NCBI GenBank assembly: GCA_014529385.2
Contig: CM043945.1
Coordinates: 3,446,312 to 3,510,311, forward strand
DNA: 64,000 nt
Source: Adiantum capillus-veneris
Lineage: Eukaryota; Streptophyta; Polypodiopsida; Polypodiales; Pteridaceae
Reading direction: 5' to 3'
Shown piece after piece: positions 46,151-58,469 of this stretch. The notes under the pieces are model-generated. The model did no database searches and was not told where the DNA came from. It worked only from the letters and a program-made list of their open reading frames with translations. Both the position numbers and the translations under genes were made by a program. How positions within the stretch are numbered: the first letter of the stretch is position 1; each line of letters starts with the position of its first letter.

Positions 46151-49100
46151 CTCATGCACGTGTTTACCAAAATCGCATTTTATGCACAATTCTTCTTTTT
46201 GTGTATACAACCACAAGACAAAAAATACTCGTAATTGAACTTATTTGAATTCCTCTGGTCACTCAATATTATTACAAGAAGTGAATACAAATTAATTACA
46301 AAACACACTTAGCATGTCATGCATCCAAATTACAAGGAAATTTCACATTGCATAAATATATTCATAAATTTCCTTCAATTTCTTGTCCATCTTGTTTAGT
46401 TTTGATAACTCCTTTTACACACATTACAATAGATTGGAATGCACAAGCATGTTTGGATTTTAATTCAAATTTGAATCAATTTGTATTCAATGGAAAACGC
46501 ACACATGCTTGATTAATGCACGATTTTCTCACAGTTGCAATTATGATCCCCATGTATTACTCGTTGCAACCTAAGTTACTCATACCACTATCCACGATTA
46601 CACAAACCAAATTGGCACACAACATGGTCAATTCAAACCCAATTTTTATTTTTTTTTATCATCCCAAAATTAATTGCTCATATCTCAAAGCCCTAATCAT
46701 CCAAACCTAAGTTGGTTTGTCACCACATTGCTACACACTTTTAATTCATATGGCATTCACCAATTACCATACCCCATTGGCATACATAGCAACAGTAATT
46801 CATAAAATCATTTTCAATTGCGTCAATTGAAACGTCTCAAGTCAATCATACACCCCAACTTTTAGGTCTAATAATAATCATAATTGATAATTGCTACCAA
46901 TTATTCATCCCCAATCTGGACATTGAATGCCATTGAGTAGGCACACACACCCAAATTTAGACCGAACTTATATGCAAAAAATCCATCAATTTCCACATTG
47001 TAATGCTCAAATTGCAAACTCAATTAAGCATAAGTGAATGCATGCATGCTCAATTTTTAAAAAAATTAACACTATTTTGACTCAATCAAGCTTATTAAAG
47101 GATTTTTGCTTCTTGCTTGGTACTAATTTCATACATACTTTGGTTTTTCCTGCTATGTTAACAAATGGCATCAAGTCTGACATACATATGGATAATGATC
47201 AGGTTTCTTTTACTACCTAAATGTGTTGTATTATGGTGATATGAAGGAAATTGTTCTGATAACAAAAGAATCGGCTACTGGCTGTAATCGGACTGATGGG
47301 ATGAATTCCTAATACTGGCTAAATTCTAGCACAATTTTGTGAGAAGGGCCTTGTTTTAGGGCAATGGTTAAACTGAACAGTAGAGGAAGCTTTTGAAATG
47401 ATGCTGGTCTTTTTGACTTGAAAACTAACTGGCTTTTTGTGGGGCTTCAGTCCTGCTCACTTTACATTAGAAATTACTCTATGCAATCTCTGAAGTAGTG
47501 GCTCATCATGGAAACTTATGAAAAATTTGGTGCTTTTGCATTAACTTGATACTTATGGTGAGTATGGTGTTGAAAGCCTGGTGGCATTGCTGTTATGCTG
47601 CCAAAATCTAAGTTTGGAAGATTGCACTTGTTTATTTGGTTATGATACATACATTTTGCAGATAAATACCATGACTATCTATTGGTATTTGGCTTAATCT
47701 CTCTACTGAGGTGGGGGTGCTTGTCTGCTTTGATTTACCGACAGCGTATTTACTGAATACTAGCTGGCTTTTGGGTCTTGGATTTCTTGTTTAGTCCTGA
47801 TTCTTTTACTACAACCAACTCTTGGGGTTATTGCCATTAATGTTTTGGCCTGCTCTGGCTCTGGCTCTGGCTTTGGCTGGCACTTCTCTTGCTCTAGCAA
47901 AAACGTCTCTGAGGTGTTTTTTTGCAAGATCCTTTCACTTCTTTTTTGCTGACCTTGCTGGGCTTTCTCTTGCTTGCTTTAAGAAAAAAATCTAACATAC
48001 ATCTTGCTACTGTTTGCTGGATTAATGCCTTTAATCTAATCCAGGTTTGAAAATCTGATTTGAAGGATGCCAAGTTCATCTTTGGATATTTCTTTGGCTG
48101 TAAATAAACTTGGACTTAGTTTGATGTACTGATGAAATCTGAGTTTGTTTATGGTACATACTCGTGGCAGAAAATACTATACTGCCTGGTTTTGGTGCAC
48201 TGAGTAGTTGAAGTTTTACTTGAAATATCTGAGAAAGTATCTTTTATAATCTAGGCAGATCTGCTCACTTGGTCTCTATAGTTTAACAAAAATAAAATAT
48301 TGAAATTTGGCTTCAGCACAAAATAGGGTCGAATTCTTCGGGCCAAATATGGCTTGAAACTGGATAATTATACTTTGGGCCTGCTCACTAATCCTGAAAA
48401 ATACTATCTTAAAACTTTTGTTTCTTTTCATACAATGTTTAGCTAAAGAAATACTTTGAATGATATGGTGCGAGACGACTTCTTCTCACTAATAAATGGT
48501 TGTTATAAAGAAGAACTATTATAAACATATGAAGTAATTCTGGTAGGATTACTTTGTATGCAGGAAAACCTTGAGATATTACCTACTCTAATGTACAGGA
48601 CAGTAGCTAGTCTAATAGTTTTTAAGTTTGACATGGATAACAGCTGATAGGTTCTTTGAAGCCTGCCAGAAAATATGTATTCATTTTGAAAATTCAAGAA
48701 ATTTATAAATAAATACGTGCTTGAGGAAAATGCTCACTCTTGCATGGGGAGAGATTGCACCCAGTGCCTATGTTTGTCTTCTCTCTTCTCCTCTCTCCTC
48801 TCTCCTCTCTTGCCACGTTGGTGTAGCACTCCGCTCCAGGAGGTGCACCTACATCTGCCTTTGTCTCTCTCTAATTAATCTTGTTATGGATTATGTGTCC
48901 GTGCGACTCTCCAAGTATGCATATATGTTGACTTATTGCTCATAGCATGTTGTTTTGTATACATTTGTAGGGCTCTCCGCACTCTTGGTTGTTGCACCTA
49001 ATGGTGCATCTTACTATACTTAGGATGTCTAGACTTGACCCTCTCAAGAGAAATGCAAGAGAAAGTACTCGCATGGCTACACATGCCTCTAAAAACCGTT

Positions 49101-49733
49101 TGTTTGTTTCATTATTTGCACCTCAACAAGACAACAATAACCCTTCAATTTAGTTGAGTGCTTCTCGCTCATAGTGAGTTGATCATCTAATTTTATGGTA
49201 GTTACAAGTACTAAAGAGCGTCCAAAACAAATGCAAAAAAATATATGTGCAACTATGTCAACATGCATGCATTGTGTTTACATCTTCTGCTACAATAAAG
49301 TTGAAATTTGTGCCAAGCACTCAAATAGTAAAAACATTGCAATAGTGCATAGATGGGTAGCTATAGCCCTACTTAACTTGGTATGTAAAGTGTCTTAAGA
49401 CTTGAGGTAGTGACTCATATCTTTTACAAGGAATAACACAAAGGGTATGCCCAAACCTTTTTGCATTATTGGCCAATGTACGTTGAATTATTGGGTAAGT
49501 CTGCTACCTGTATTGAATGCATGGAGTCAAGTGGACCATGATGCAATCATTGTCATTGCAAAAGACACTACTATGTATTCTAGCAAGGTTTAATTGCACA
49601 ATAAAAATATCTATTAATCCATGCAACGAAAATTGATAAATTGTAGATGCACAACGAGAAAAAGTTTCACTTGCGCTGATATTTATTTTACTTTGTTGTA
49701 ATGCTTGCCATGGACCTTTCCATAGTTGTGGAA
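46151..49733. other. AT-rich region, nothing recognised
   Basis: I see no coding region, LTR pair, RNA gene or tandem array. There is a short CTGGCT hexamer run at about 47849-47880. It is probably decayed repeat or intergenic DNA. Confidence 0.5.
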
Positions 49734-50459
49734 TGTAATGGAAATGGCCTATGAACTTTGAGAAGAGCGAAATTAAGAGAATTAGAGTGAGCATTTTTGT
49801 GAGATTACTTTGAGAACATAGAGGGTGAACTTAATTGGTGGTGGCAACATGAACATAGTACTTAATTAACTTGGCATGAACAATACTTTTGCAAGAGAGA
49901 CAGTATTAGAGAACATGACAATAGTTGAGGACCGGATTTACTTGGAGCCATTCCCGCCTCCAAAAGGCGTTTGTATTATAGATTTTCCCATCAAGAGAGA
50001 CTTGGTACAATACAATCTTTGTGTTCCTTGTGACCTTGGTGGTGCTATGAAGATGGAAAGCTTCATGCATCATGAGCATAACATAAACTTTGCCAAAATC
50101 ATTAACTATCCCAAGCCTCAATCCCAAGGCCTCAAACACCTTTGAAGGTGGGGAGAGCTAGCGGGGAATGAGGGTAGGGAAGAGGAAGAAGAATCATTCA
50201 TAGGAGAAAGAAATAGTTCCTCACTTATCATTACTCTTCTTGCTTAGCATAGCATAATAGCATAGTAATGAGATGGAAAGCTTAAGCATTGAAGCATGGC
50301 TCTTGGGTGGATTTTCATTCCATAGCCGTTTGTTAGTGTAGGCTCTAAACTGCTCAACAAGCTTGGAGAAGGAGATGGAGCTCTTGCACTTTGCACTCCA
50401 CACAATGAGAGAATGTGTGTGTGTGTGTGGGAGATTATACCCCCTCTCAAGCTTGATCC

Positions 50460-50523
<64 letters not shown>

Positions 50524-51326
50524 TTATTTAATTATATCATTTGGACATATGTCCTCTTTTTCCTCTTTGAGAGAAAGAACTTAATTATTTATTTTTATGC
50601 ATCTAAATTCTTATTGGATCCCTTTAAAGCCTATCCAATAGGATTTAAGCACATCATGAGGGCCACATGTGGAGGATTTTGACATGTGTCTTTTATGCTT
50701 CTTAAATCATTTGGTTTGAATTGAAGACTTCAAGCACTTAGTCAATTAAGTATGGAAACCTTTTAGGTATCTTGAGAGTTTATCTTTGAATTGAACACTT
50801 CAAGAACCTTAGTCATTTAAACATAAGAATCACCTCAAGCTTGGGCAAGGTTTCCACAAACACTTTAAGCACTTTAGTTAGCAAGCCAACAAGCACCTCA
50901 TGCTTGGGTAGGATTCCCACCTCAAGGTTAGTCCTAGCTTACCTAAGGTCAAAGGACTTTTTAACATTAACTTTTGGGGAGTTCTTTAATGAAGCTAACC
51001 TAAGGTCTTTTAAGCTCCATTCGATGCATTTTGCTCTTTGATAGGCTACCTCCTTTTGGAACCCTATTGAGATGTAACCATCTCTCCTCTTGGTCCCTTG
51101 CTGAGGTAAATCTAGAAGCACTTATTGCACATTGCTCTTTGGTAGACCGTCTCCTTTTAAACCCCTACTGAGATGCAACAATTTCTCCTTTTGGTCCCCT
51201 GTTGAGATAGGTCTAGAAGCACATATCTATATCCTAACTCTTGTTCCCATTTTATCTTTCCATATTAAATGATCGATTTAATATGAAAAAATCATTTGGT
51301 AAAGTTAGATATTATATTTTATGACA
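49734..51326 (-). repeat. Element E 3' LTR
   Basis: 1,593 bp, TGTCATAAAA...CCATTACA in the sense direction. It contains a CT tract (50462-50520) and a 101-bp tandem duplication at 51031-51232. Confidence 0.85.
51031..51232. repeat. 101-bp tandem duplication in E LTR
   Basis: Units start at 51031 and 51132 (TTGCTCTTTG) and end with TCTAGAAGCAC. They are diverged copies. Confidence 0.75.
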
Positions 51327-51340
51327 TTACCTTTCTCTTG
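51327..51340 (-). other. Element E polypurine tract
   Basis: The sense strand reads CAAGAGAAAGGTAA just before TGTCATAAAA. Confidence 0.65.
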
Positions 51341-51822
51341 AAATCATAGTCGTCCTCGACTATGAGGTAGAGAAGATAAAGCCTAGTCATTAGTCCATGT
51401 TTTTTAGTGGGTAGAGGATCCCCTTTTACCCTACGACATCATTCTAGAATGGATGATTAATCCATTTCGTGCTCGAAAGACTTAGCTTCCACCGCAAGCA
51501 TGTCTGCTCTTTAGTCCATATCATTCTTCCAAAGTAGATACACAAGTTCTACTCGGTGTTTGGGAGACGTCGTCACCACAAACATGACCCTAAGCATGCA
51601 TATTTTTGAAATTTTGTGCACAATAGAAGAAAGAGAATGAGTCTTATAAGACAAAAACATTGTTCATTTAAAATGCATTTTCATTTGCTTACTCTAGTGT
51701 AACAGTGTAAGCATTGACAATGTTCATGTTATCCTTAAGCTAGGTTCCTTGCATCCGTCTAGCATCTTTAAAAGGATAATTCTTAAACTTAACAAGATAT
51801 CATTGGATAACATTACCGTTTC
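51341..51822 (-). other. Decayed E sequence between RT and PPT
   Basis: Stops in all sense frames. The integrase and any chromodomain expected here are missing, so an internal deletion is likely. Confidence 0.55.
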
Positions 51823-53295
51823 TTAGTACCTTGTCTTTGGGTCAAAGAATCGGCTCTCATATGCTATGGCATGCCCTTCTTGAAGTAAAACTGCTCCAAG
51901 GCAATCACCACAAGCATCACATTGGGCCTCAAATGTCTTTGAGAGATCCAGAAGCATAAGGACTGGTTGGGAGGTAAGATTCTCTTTGAGCTTGTCAAAA
52001 GCATTTTGTTCTTTAGTAGTCCATGAGTACTTAATGTTCTTCTTTGTTAAGTCATGCAATGGTCCTGCCATTTGAGAAAATTGTGCTATGAAGCGTCTAT
52101 GGTATGTACACATACCAATAAAGCTTCTTAGCTCATGTAGATTCCTTGGATTAGGCCATGCTTTTATTACCTCCAACTTTGATGGATCCATACGGATACC
52201 ATCCTGAGAGATAATGTGACCTAAATATTGAATCTCTTAAAGGAAAATTTCACTTTTCTTTTGATTAATGAAAAGCTTATTCTCTCACACAACTTGAAAG
52301 ATTACGTGGAGGTGTCACTTGTACTCCTCAAGAGAATTTGAGTTGCGTGAAAATTTTTGTCCATCGTGAGTTTGAATGCGGCTGGAACATTTGTCAAGTC
52401 AAAACTTGTAACTTATCAAATAGATCTTCTACCCGCGGCACGGGAAATCTTTTTTTGTATATTGATCCTATTTAGTGCTCTATAATCGATACACATGTGA
52501 TATGTGCCATCTTTCTTTTGCACTAAAAGTATTGGTGAACAGAATGGAGAGGAGCTAGGCCTCACTATCCCTTTTTCCATCAATTCATGCACTTGTCTCA
52601 TAAGCTCCTCTTGTTGAGCTTGTGAAACTCAATAAGGAGGTTTATTAGGCGGTGAGCTTCCTAGTAGAAGCTCTATTGCATAGTCATCATCCCCTTGTTT
52701 TGGAGGTAACTCACTAGGGATGTCAACAATGAAAACATCTTGGAATCCATTTAGGAAATTAGACAACTCTAACTCCTCTTGATTCCCTTTATTGCTACTT
52801 GTGAAAACATTAGAAGCATTTACAGATTCTCTAACAAAAATCATATACACAAAAATAGAGCTTTTCATTGACTTATCAGAAGCAAGCGTATTTACCAGGG
52901 ATATGGTATTCCTCGAATCATTAGCATCTATGTACATGCTCTTTTTCTCCCTGTAGGTGAAGTAGATTCTCCTCTCACGGAACTTCATGTTGGCAGCCAT
53001 GCAGTTGAACCATGGTGCCCCTAGGATAACATCCTCATGTTGGAGAGGAGAGATTAAAAAAAGTCTTCTTTGGCAATGTAGCTTTGGACATGAAGCCTCA
53101 ACTTCCCAATCAAAGGAGTAACGGAGGCTTGTTGTCCCTTGGAAGGTGCATCAGTAGTTACAGTATCTCCCATCTCAAAAGTTGAATGCCCAACTTAGTG
53201 GCCAACTCCATTGATATGAAGTTGTGAGTAGAGCTAGGGTCAAAGAGGATAAGGGCATCATGCTCCCTTACTTTTCCCCAAGCATAGAAGAGGTA
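51823..53295 (-). pseudogene. Element E protease and RT remnants
   Basis: In sense order: a retropepsin remnant near 53200 (ILFDPSSTHNFIS, where the usual DSGA is DPSS); a gap; RT N-terminus with [40 protein letters not shown] and [12 protein letters not shown]; then RT C-terminus with HIISQDGI-like text, FIGMCTYHRRFIAQF and the start of RNase H (FEAQCDACGDCLGAVL, where Cys replaces the first Asp's usual neighbours). Only about 245 bp separate YRALN from the LGH region, against roughly 480 in intact elements, so the YxDD site has been deleted. Several frameshifts and stops. Non-functional. Confidence 0.82.
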
Positions 53296-53300
53296 TGAGC

Positions 53301-53517
53301 TATTACCATATACATGTGGTAGTGATGTGTGTGAACACACTAGGACCGTCGGGGCACTTTTTCCCTCTTTAGGAGGTTTTTTCCCCCGAGCATAGTATAT
53401 ACACCCATCACTCTAGGGCTATCAATCTTTCCATTGCACACTAAGTAACACACTCTCTATTGTGTGCCTTGTGCTTCTCCAAGCTGTGTGCGTTTCTGTG
53501 CAACCCTAATTCCAACA
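53301..53517 (+). repeat. Element F 5' LTR
   Basis: 217 bp, ending CTAATTCCAACA. A TATA-like GTATATACA lies near 53395. Confidence 0.92.
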
Positions 53518-53519
53518 AT

Positions 53520-53531
53520 TGGTATCAGAGT
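53520..53531 (+). other. Element F primer binding site, tRNA-iMet
   Basis: TGGTATCAGAGT, one change from the usual TGGTATCAGAGC. Confidence 0.9.
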
Positions 53532-53879
53532 AGGTTACATCTTCCCGGGCTTAGTCGCCAGCTGCTCCAACACACGCCTACTCACTTTCTGTGATTACAG
53601 TAAGGTTTGGCGAGCGTTCGCATATCGACAAAGATTTCAGGACGACTCGTAGAGCTTAGTCTGCTCAGATTTTAGATTCAGGCTCATTTCGGCCATCGTT
53701 TCCACTACAGGCAGGTCTACACAAGCTATTTTGTCATTTTGTGAAAAAATTTTGTCAGTGCCATTTTTTGCATAACAGGTGCCTTATAGTCTTCTACGGT
53801 TTGTGCTATATAGAACGTGATGTTCTCGCTTTGTTTCTCCTCTTTTCCGGCAGTTTTCACATTAGGTGCAGCATTTACC

Positions 53880-54461
53880 ATGGCTGACAACAACACAAAT
53901 GTGTTCAAGATGTTTGCTGTTGAGGACAGGTTGGATGGGGACAATTACCCTATGTGGACTTACATGATGCAACATGTTCTTGTGTCAAAGGGCGTCTGGA
54001 ATATTGTGCAGGGCATTGATGTACGTCCTGGTTCTGAGGATGCAGGCGATGTTGAGGATGTTGCAGGTCTTGCTGCAAGGATTGGTGCTATTAGAGTTGT
54101 TTTGCCTATGGCAGAACAAGCTCGTTGGGATGTAAAGGATGCGCAGGCTCATGCATTGATTGTGTTGTCTCTGAAGTGCACCATTGTTCCTCACATCCAT
54201 TCAGCAAAATCTGCAAAACAGGCTTGGGATATTTTGGTTAGTCTTTATGCAAGTCGCAATGAGGCTAAAATTGCTTTGCTGCGTAAAGAGTTGGAGTCAA
54301 AGATTATGCATGAGAAAGATGATATTGACACTTTCCTTGCTAGTGTCATGGATATCAATGAGCAACTTATTTCTGGAGGTGAAGTCATTTCAGACAGTTC
54401 CCTTGTGCACACTGTTCTTGATGCCTTACCAAATTCTTACCAGACTTTTGCTAGTACTTGA
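53880..54461 (+). CDS. Element F gag, N-terminal part
   Basis: ATG 53880 chosen because MADNNTNVFKMF is a typical copia gag start; the frame is open a little upstream without matching text. It carries the copia gag domain: LDGDNYPMWTYMMQHVLVSKGVW, WDVKDAQAHALIVLSL, KQAWDILVSLYASRNEAK and LDALPNSYQTFAST. The frame stops at TGA 54459-54461, and homologous sequence continues in another frame at once, so a frameshift splits gag. Confidence 0.85.
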   Translation: MADNNTNVFKMFAVEDRLDGDNYPMWTYMMQHVLVSKGVWNIVQGIDVRPGSEDAGDVEDVAGLAARIGAIRVVLPMAEQARWDVKDAQAHALIVLSLKCTIVPHIHSAKSAKQAWDILVSLYASRNEAKIALLRKELESKIMHEKDDIDTFLASVMDINEQLISGGEVISDSSLVHTVLDALPNSYQTFAST

Positions 54462-57400
54462 AGACGTATGACCCAAGGAAATCCAGAAGTTGTCACTTTT
54501 GCTGCATTATGCACATTGCTGTTTTACAGGAGTCACTTTCTAGAAAAAACAGGACTAGGCAGCGTGCAGTTGAACAGGCTTTTATTGCTTCTCAAAGAAA
54601 GGGTGGTAACAGCAATGCAGCCACTTCTTATGGTTCTGTTGTGAGTGGAAAAACTTCTGTTCCCAATGCTTCTGCTGGTAGCACTTCATCTGGCAATTCT
54701 GGTGATAAGGGCAAAAAGAAGATGTGTTGCCATTATTGTAAAGATAATGATCACTTGATCAAGTCGTGTTCTAAGTTGAAGGCCAAAGAGGCTAAGAAGA
54801 AAGAGGGTGGTTCCACTGCAAATGCTGGTTCCACTACAAACGCAGTCATTGTTGAGTCTTTTGTGAAAGGAGACGGTAATGCTGATGTTGATGCAGAATG
54901 GGCTTTTAGCGTAGAGTGCACTTACAATCCTGCTGTCCATGATGCATGCTTGTCAGTTGCTGCAGATTCACATATGTGGTATTTTGACAGCGGTGCTACA
55001 AAGCACATTACCTCACATCGTGAATTGTTTACCTCTCTCGAGTCTATCCTCATGGGAATTCAGTCACTTGTGCCAATAATGCCTCTTATCCGCTTCAAGG
55101 AGTTGGAAAGTTGTGCTTACTGTTGCAAATGGCAATTCCTTCAGACTTGTTGATGTACTTTATGTACCTGGGATCAAGAAGAATCTCTTGTCTGTATCCG
55201 CACTTGCTAGACTTGGACTTGTAGTCAAATTTGTGGATGAGAGATGTACAGTTCATGATCTCAGTTTTGGTGATGAAATTGTTGCATCTGGCCTTTTGTG
55301 CCATGGGCTATATAAGCTCACTTTGTATGACAAGTGTGGACAAAATTTTGCAAATGCAATTGAGATTCAAGGGCTATTTCAGATGCAAAACTTTGGCATG
55401 CACGTTTTGGTCATCTGAATTTTGCCAGTTTGCTGCGTTTGCAGAAATATGATATGGTTGCTTCTTTGCGGCCTCTTGAAGCACCTGTCAAACATGTTTG
55501 TGAAGGCTGTATTTTGGGTAAGATGCAGCGTTCTAAATTTCCAAAGGATGGTTCAGTTCGGGCCACATGCAGGTTGCAGCTTGTGCATAGTGATGTTTGT
55601 GGGCCCATGCAAACTACGTCCTTGGGCAATTACCTTTACTTCGTGACTTTCATTGATGATTACTCCAGGCATGCATGGGTATTTCCGCTTAAAGCGAAGT
55701 CCGAAGTTTTTATGTGCTTCAAACAATTTTTGGCTATGGCTGAAAATGTCTCGAAATGTACTATGGGCACCCTCTGTTCCGATTGAGGAGGGAAGTATAT
55801 GTCTCATGAATTCAATGCATTTCTGGCTAGTCGTGGGATAAAACACCAATGTATAGTGCCTTATACACCTCAGCAAAATGGTGTTGCTGAGAGGAAAAAC
55901 ATGTCACTTATGGAAATGGCACGATGTATGGTCAAAAGTCAAGCTTTGCCGCATTCTTTTTGGCTTGGGGCCATCATGTGTGCCACTTATGTACTAAACA
56001 GGTGTCCTACAAAAGCTTTGCAGTCTATTACTCCATATGAAGCATGGCATGATAGAAAGCCTTGTATCGAGCACATGCGTGTTTTTGGCTGTTTTGCATA
56101 TGCTTTGGTGCCACAAACACAATGTAGAAAATTAGATGATAAGGCTGTCAAATGTATTTTTGTTGGTTATAGTGCTGAAAGCACAGGTTACAGGTTGCAT
56201 CATCCGTAAACAAAAAGTATTCTGGTTTCAGGAGATGTGGTGTTTGTGGAGGATTCTGTTCAGCCCTTGCTGTCATGTACTAGAGACAGTAATGTAAGCT
56301 CACAGGACATTTATGACACCTTGTTGCCTCTTTTCAGTGGTGGAAATACGAATGTAAGTTCCAATGAGGCAAATGTGTAGCCTATGGGGATTTTTGAAAA
56401 TGTTACAGATCAACCTATTACTGATGTAGATGTACATAATGTACTTGATGAGGAAAGGGCTGAAAATGAGCAGGCTAGAGGTATGCCAAAATGGCTGGTG
56501 TACACTTTGCGTGATAGTAAATTGGGTGCACCTTTGTCTAGTCGTACTCGTTCAGGCTCTCGCCATGCATCTTATGCATCAGATTGTTATGCTTTGGCTA
56601 TGTCTAGCTTACATGATGTTGAGCAGCCTCTGTCTTTTGATGAAGCACAAAATTCAGAAAATTGGATGGCTGCCATGCAAATCAGAATATGATGCACTTA
56701 TAGAAAATGACGCATGGACTTTATGTGATTTGCCTCCTGGCAAAAAGGCCATTGGTATGAAGTCGGTTTACAAGTTTAAACACAAGCCAGATGGTGAGAT
56801 CGATCGCCATAAGGCTTGACTTGTTGCAAAGGGTTATCCACAGCAAAAAGGCATAGATTATGAAGAGACCTTTGCTCCCACTTGTCGTATGACTACTGTG
56901 CGTTTTCTATGTGCATTGGCAGCTCATTTTGGTTGGGATGTACATCAATCAGACATTGTTACTGCTTTCTTGAATGGTGACATAATTGAGAAAGTTTATG
57001 TAACACAGCCTCACAGTTTTGTCATAAAAGGACAAGAGGACAAAGTGTGCAGATGTAAGAAGGCTTTGTTGGGTTGAAGCAATCTCCTTGTGCTTGGTAT
57101 GAGAAAGCTGACATTCATTTGGTCAAAATAGGCTTTCGTAACAGTCCAACAGAAAGCACATTGTATGTAAAGCGTGAGGGTGATGTACTTCTCATTGTGG
57201 TTCTTTATGTCAATGATTTGTTGATCACTGGACCAAATGAGAGACATATTGCTGAATTTAAGGCTGATTTGAATGCTACTTTCAAGATAGAAGATTTGAA
57301 GCTGTTGCATCATTACTTGGGTATACAGTTTAAGCAGTGTGATGGTCGTATTGCCTTGTGTCAGAAAAGTTACATAGAGACATTGCTATGTAAGTTTGGA

Positions 57401-58161
57401 CTTGAGGATTGCAAACCTATTGCCACTCCCATGGAAACAGGTTTGAATTTGAGTCTATATGATGCTGGCGATCCTGCTGATGTCACTCTTTACCAAACTG
57501 CTGTTGGCTGCCTCATTTATGTATGCAACACGAGGCCAGATATTCGGTTTTCAATCTCACAGGTCAGTAGATTTATGCATAGCCCTGGGTCTAAGCATTG
57601 GCAGGCTGTCAAGAGGATTTTCCGCTACCTTAGTGGCACTTTACATCTTGGCTTGTTTTATCCCAAGGGGGGATCATTGTCGCTAGACTTACATGCTTTT
57701 TTGGACGTAGATTGGGCTAGTTGTTTTGGCACGCAAGTGTCCACAAGTAGTTTTTGTTTCATGCTTGGCAGTTCATGTATATCATGATTGAGCAAGAAGC
57801 AACCTACTATGGCCACTTCGAGTTGTGAGGCTAAGTACAGGGCAGTCTTCACAGCTACGGTTGAGTGTGTATGGTTCAGACGCCTTATGGCTGATTTGGG
57901 TGTTGGACAGGACACTGCCAACATATCTACACTGACAGTCAGAGCGCATTGGCAGTTGCGACGAACCCAGTTTTTCATGCTTGCACAAAGCACATTGAGG
58001 TGCATTACCACTATGTCAGGGAGAGGCTCTCAGCACGAGAGATCAGCTTGGCTTATGTGCCAACACAGGACAACCTTGCAGATCGTTTCACAAAGCCATT
58101 GTCTGGTGAGAAGCTTGAAGCCTTCCGCAAAGCTTTGGGCTTACTCCCCTTTGTGGACTGA
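54462..58161 (+). pseudogene. Element F pol remnants in several frames
   Basis: In order: nucleocapsid knuckle CCHYCKDNDHLIKSC (about 54724); protease WYFDSGATKHIT (about 54980); integrase with HSDVCGPM, FIDDYSRHAW and QQNGVAERKN (55580-55900), damaged around the second Asp (CSD-stop-GG); RT with [12 protein letters not shown] and YVND at 57206-57217, where the first Asp of YVDD is Asn; RNase H with SSCEAKYRA and KHIEVHYHYVRERL (57820-58020). At least five frameshifts and several stops, including one after LHHP at 56209. Non-functional. Confidence 0.88.
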
Positions 58162-58228
58162 TCATGTCCTCAAGGCATGGCACTTCCCTTTACTCATGTG
58201 CCACCTCTCGTTCTCACTGCATCACTCC

Positions 58229-58238
58229 AGGGGGGATT
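58229..58238 (+). other. Element F polypurine tract
   Basis: AGGGGGGATT directly before the 3' LTR at 58239. Confidence 0.8.
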
Positions 58239-58464
58239 TGTTACCATATACATGTGGTAGTGATGTGTGTGAAAACACTAGGACCGCTGGGGCATTTTTT
58301 CCCACTTTAGGAGGTTTTTTCCCCCAGCATAGTATATACGCCCATCACTCTAGGGCTGTCAATCTTTCCATTGCACACTAAGTAACACACTCTCTATTGT
58401 GTGCCTTGTGCTTCCTTCGTCTTCTTCAAGCTGTGTGCATTTCTCTGCAACCCTAATTCCAACA
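58239..58464 (+). repeat. Element F 3' LTR
   Basis: 226-bp partner of 53301-53517, starting TGTTACCATATAC. Confidence 0.92.
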
Positions 58465-58469
58465 TGAGC

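Larger units (their letters stand above)
53301..58464 (+). mobile_element. Element F: decayed Ty1/copia retrotransposon
   Basis: Short LTRs at 53301-53517 and 58239-58464, with perfect target copies TGAGC at 53296-53300 and 58465-58469. The left LTR starts TATTACC where the right starts TGTTACC, so its terminal TG has decayed. The PBS is tRNA-iMet. Gag, protease, integrase, RT and RNase H appear in copia order on the plus strand but in many frame pieces. It sits in the gag-pol region of element E. Confidence 0.93.

Noticed and set aside
46151-49733. Possible host gene or exon cluster
   Set aside because: No frame longer than about 100 codons, no domain and no convincing splice pattern.
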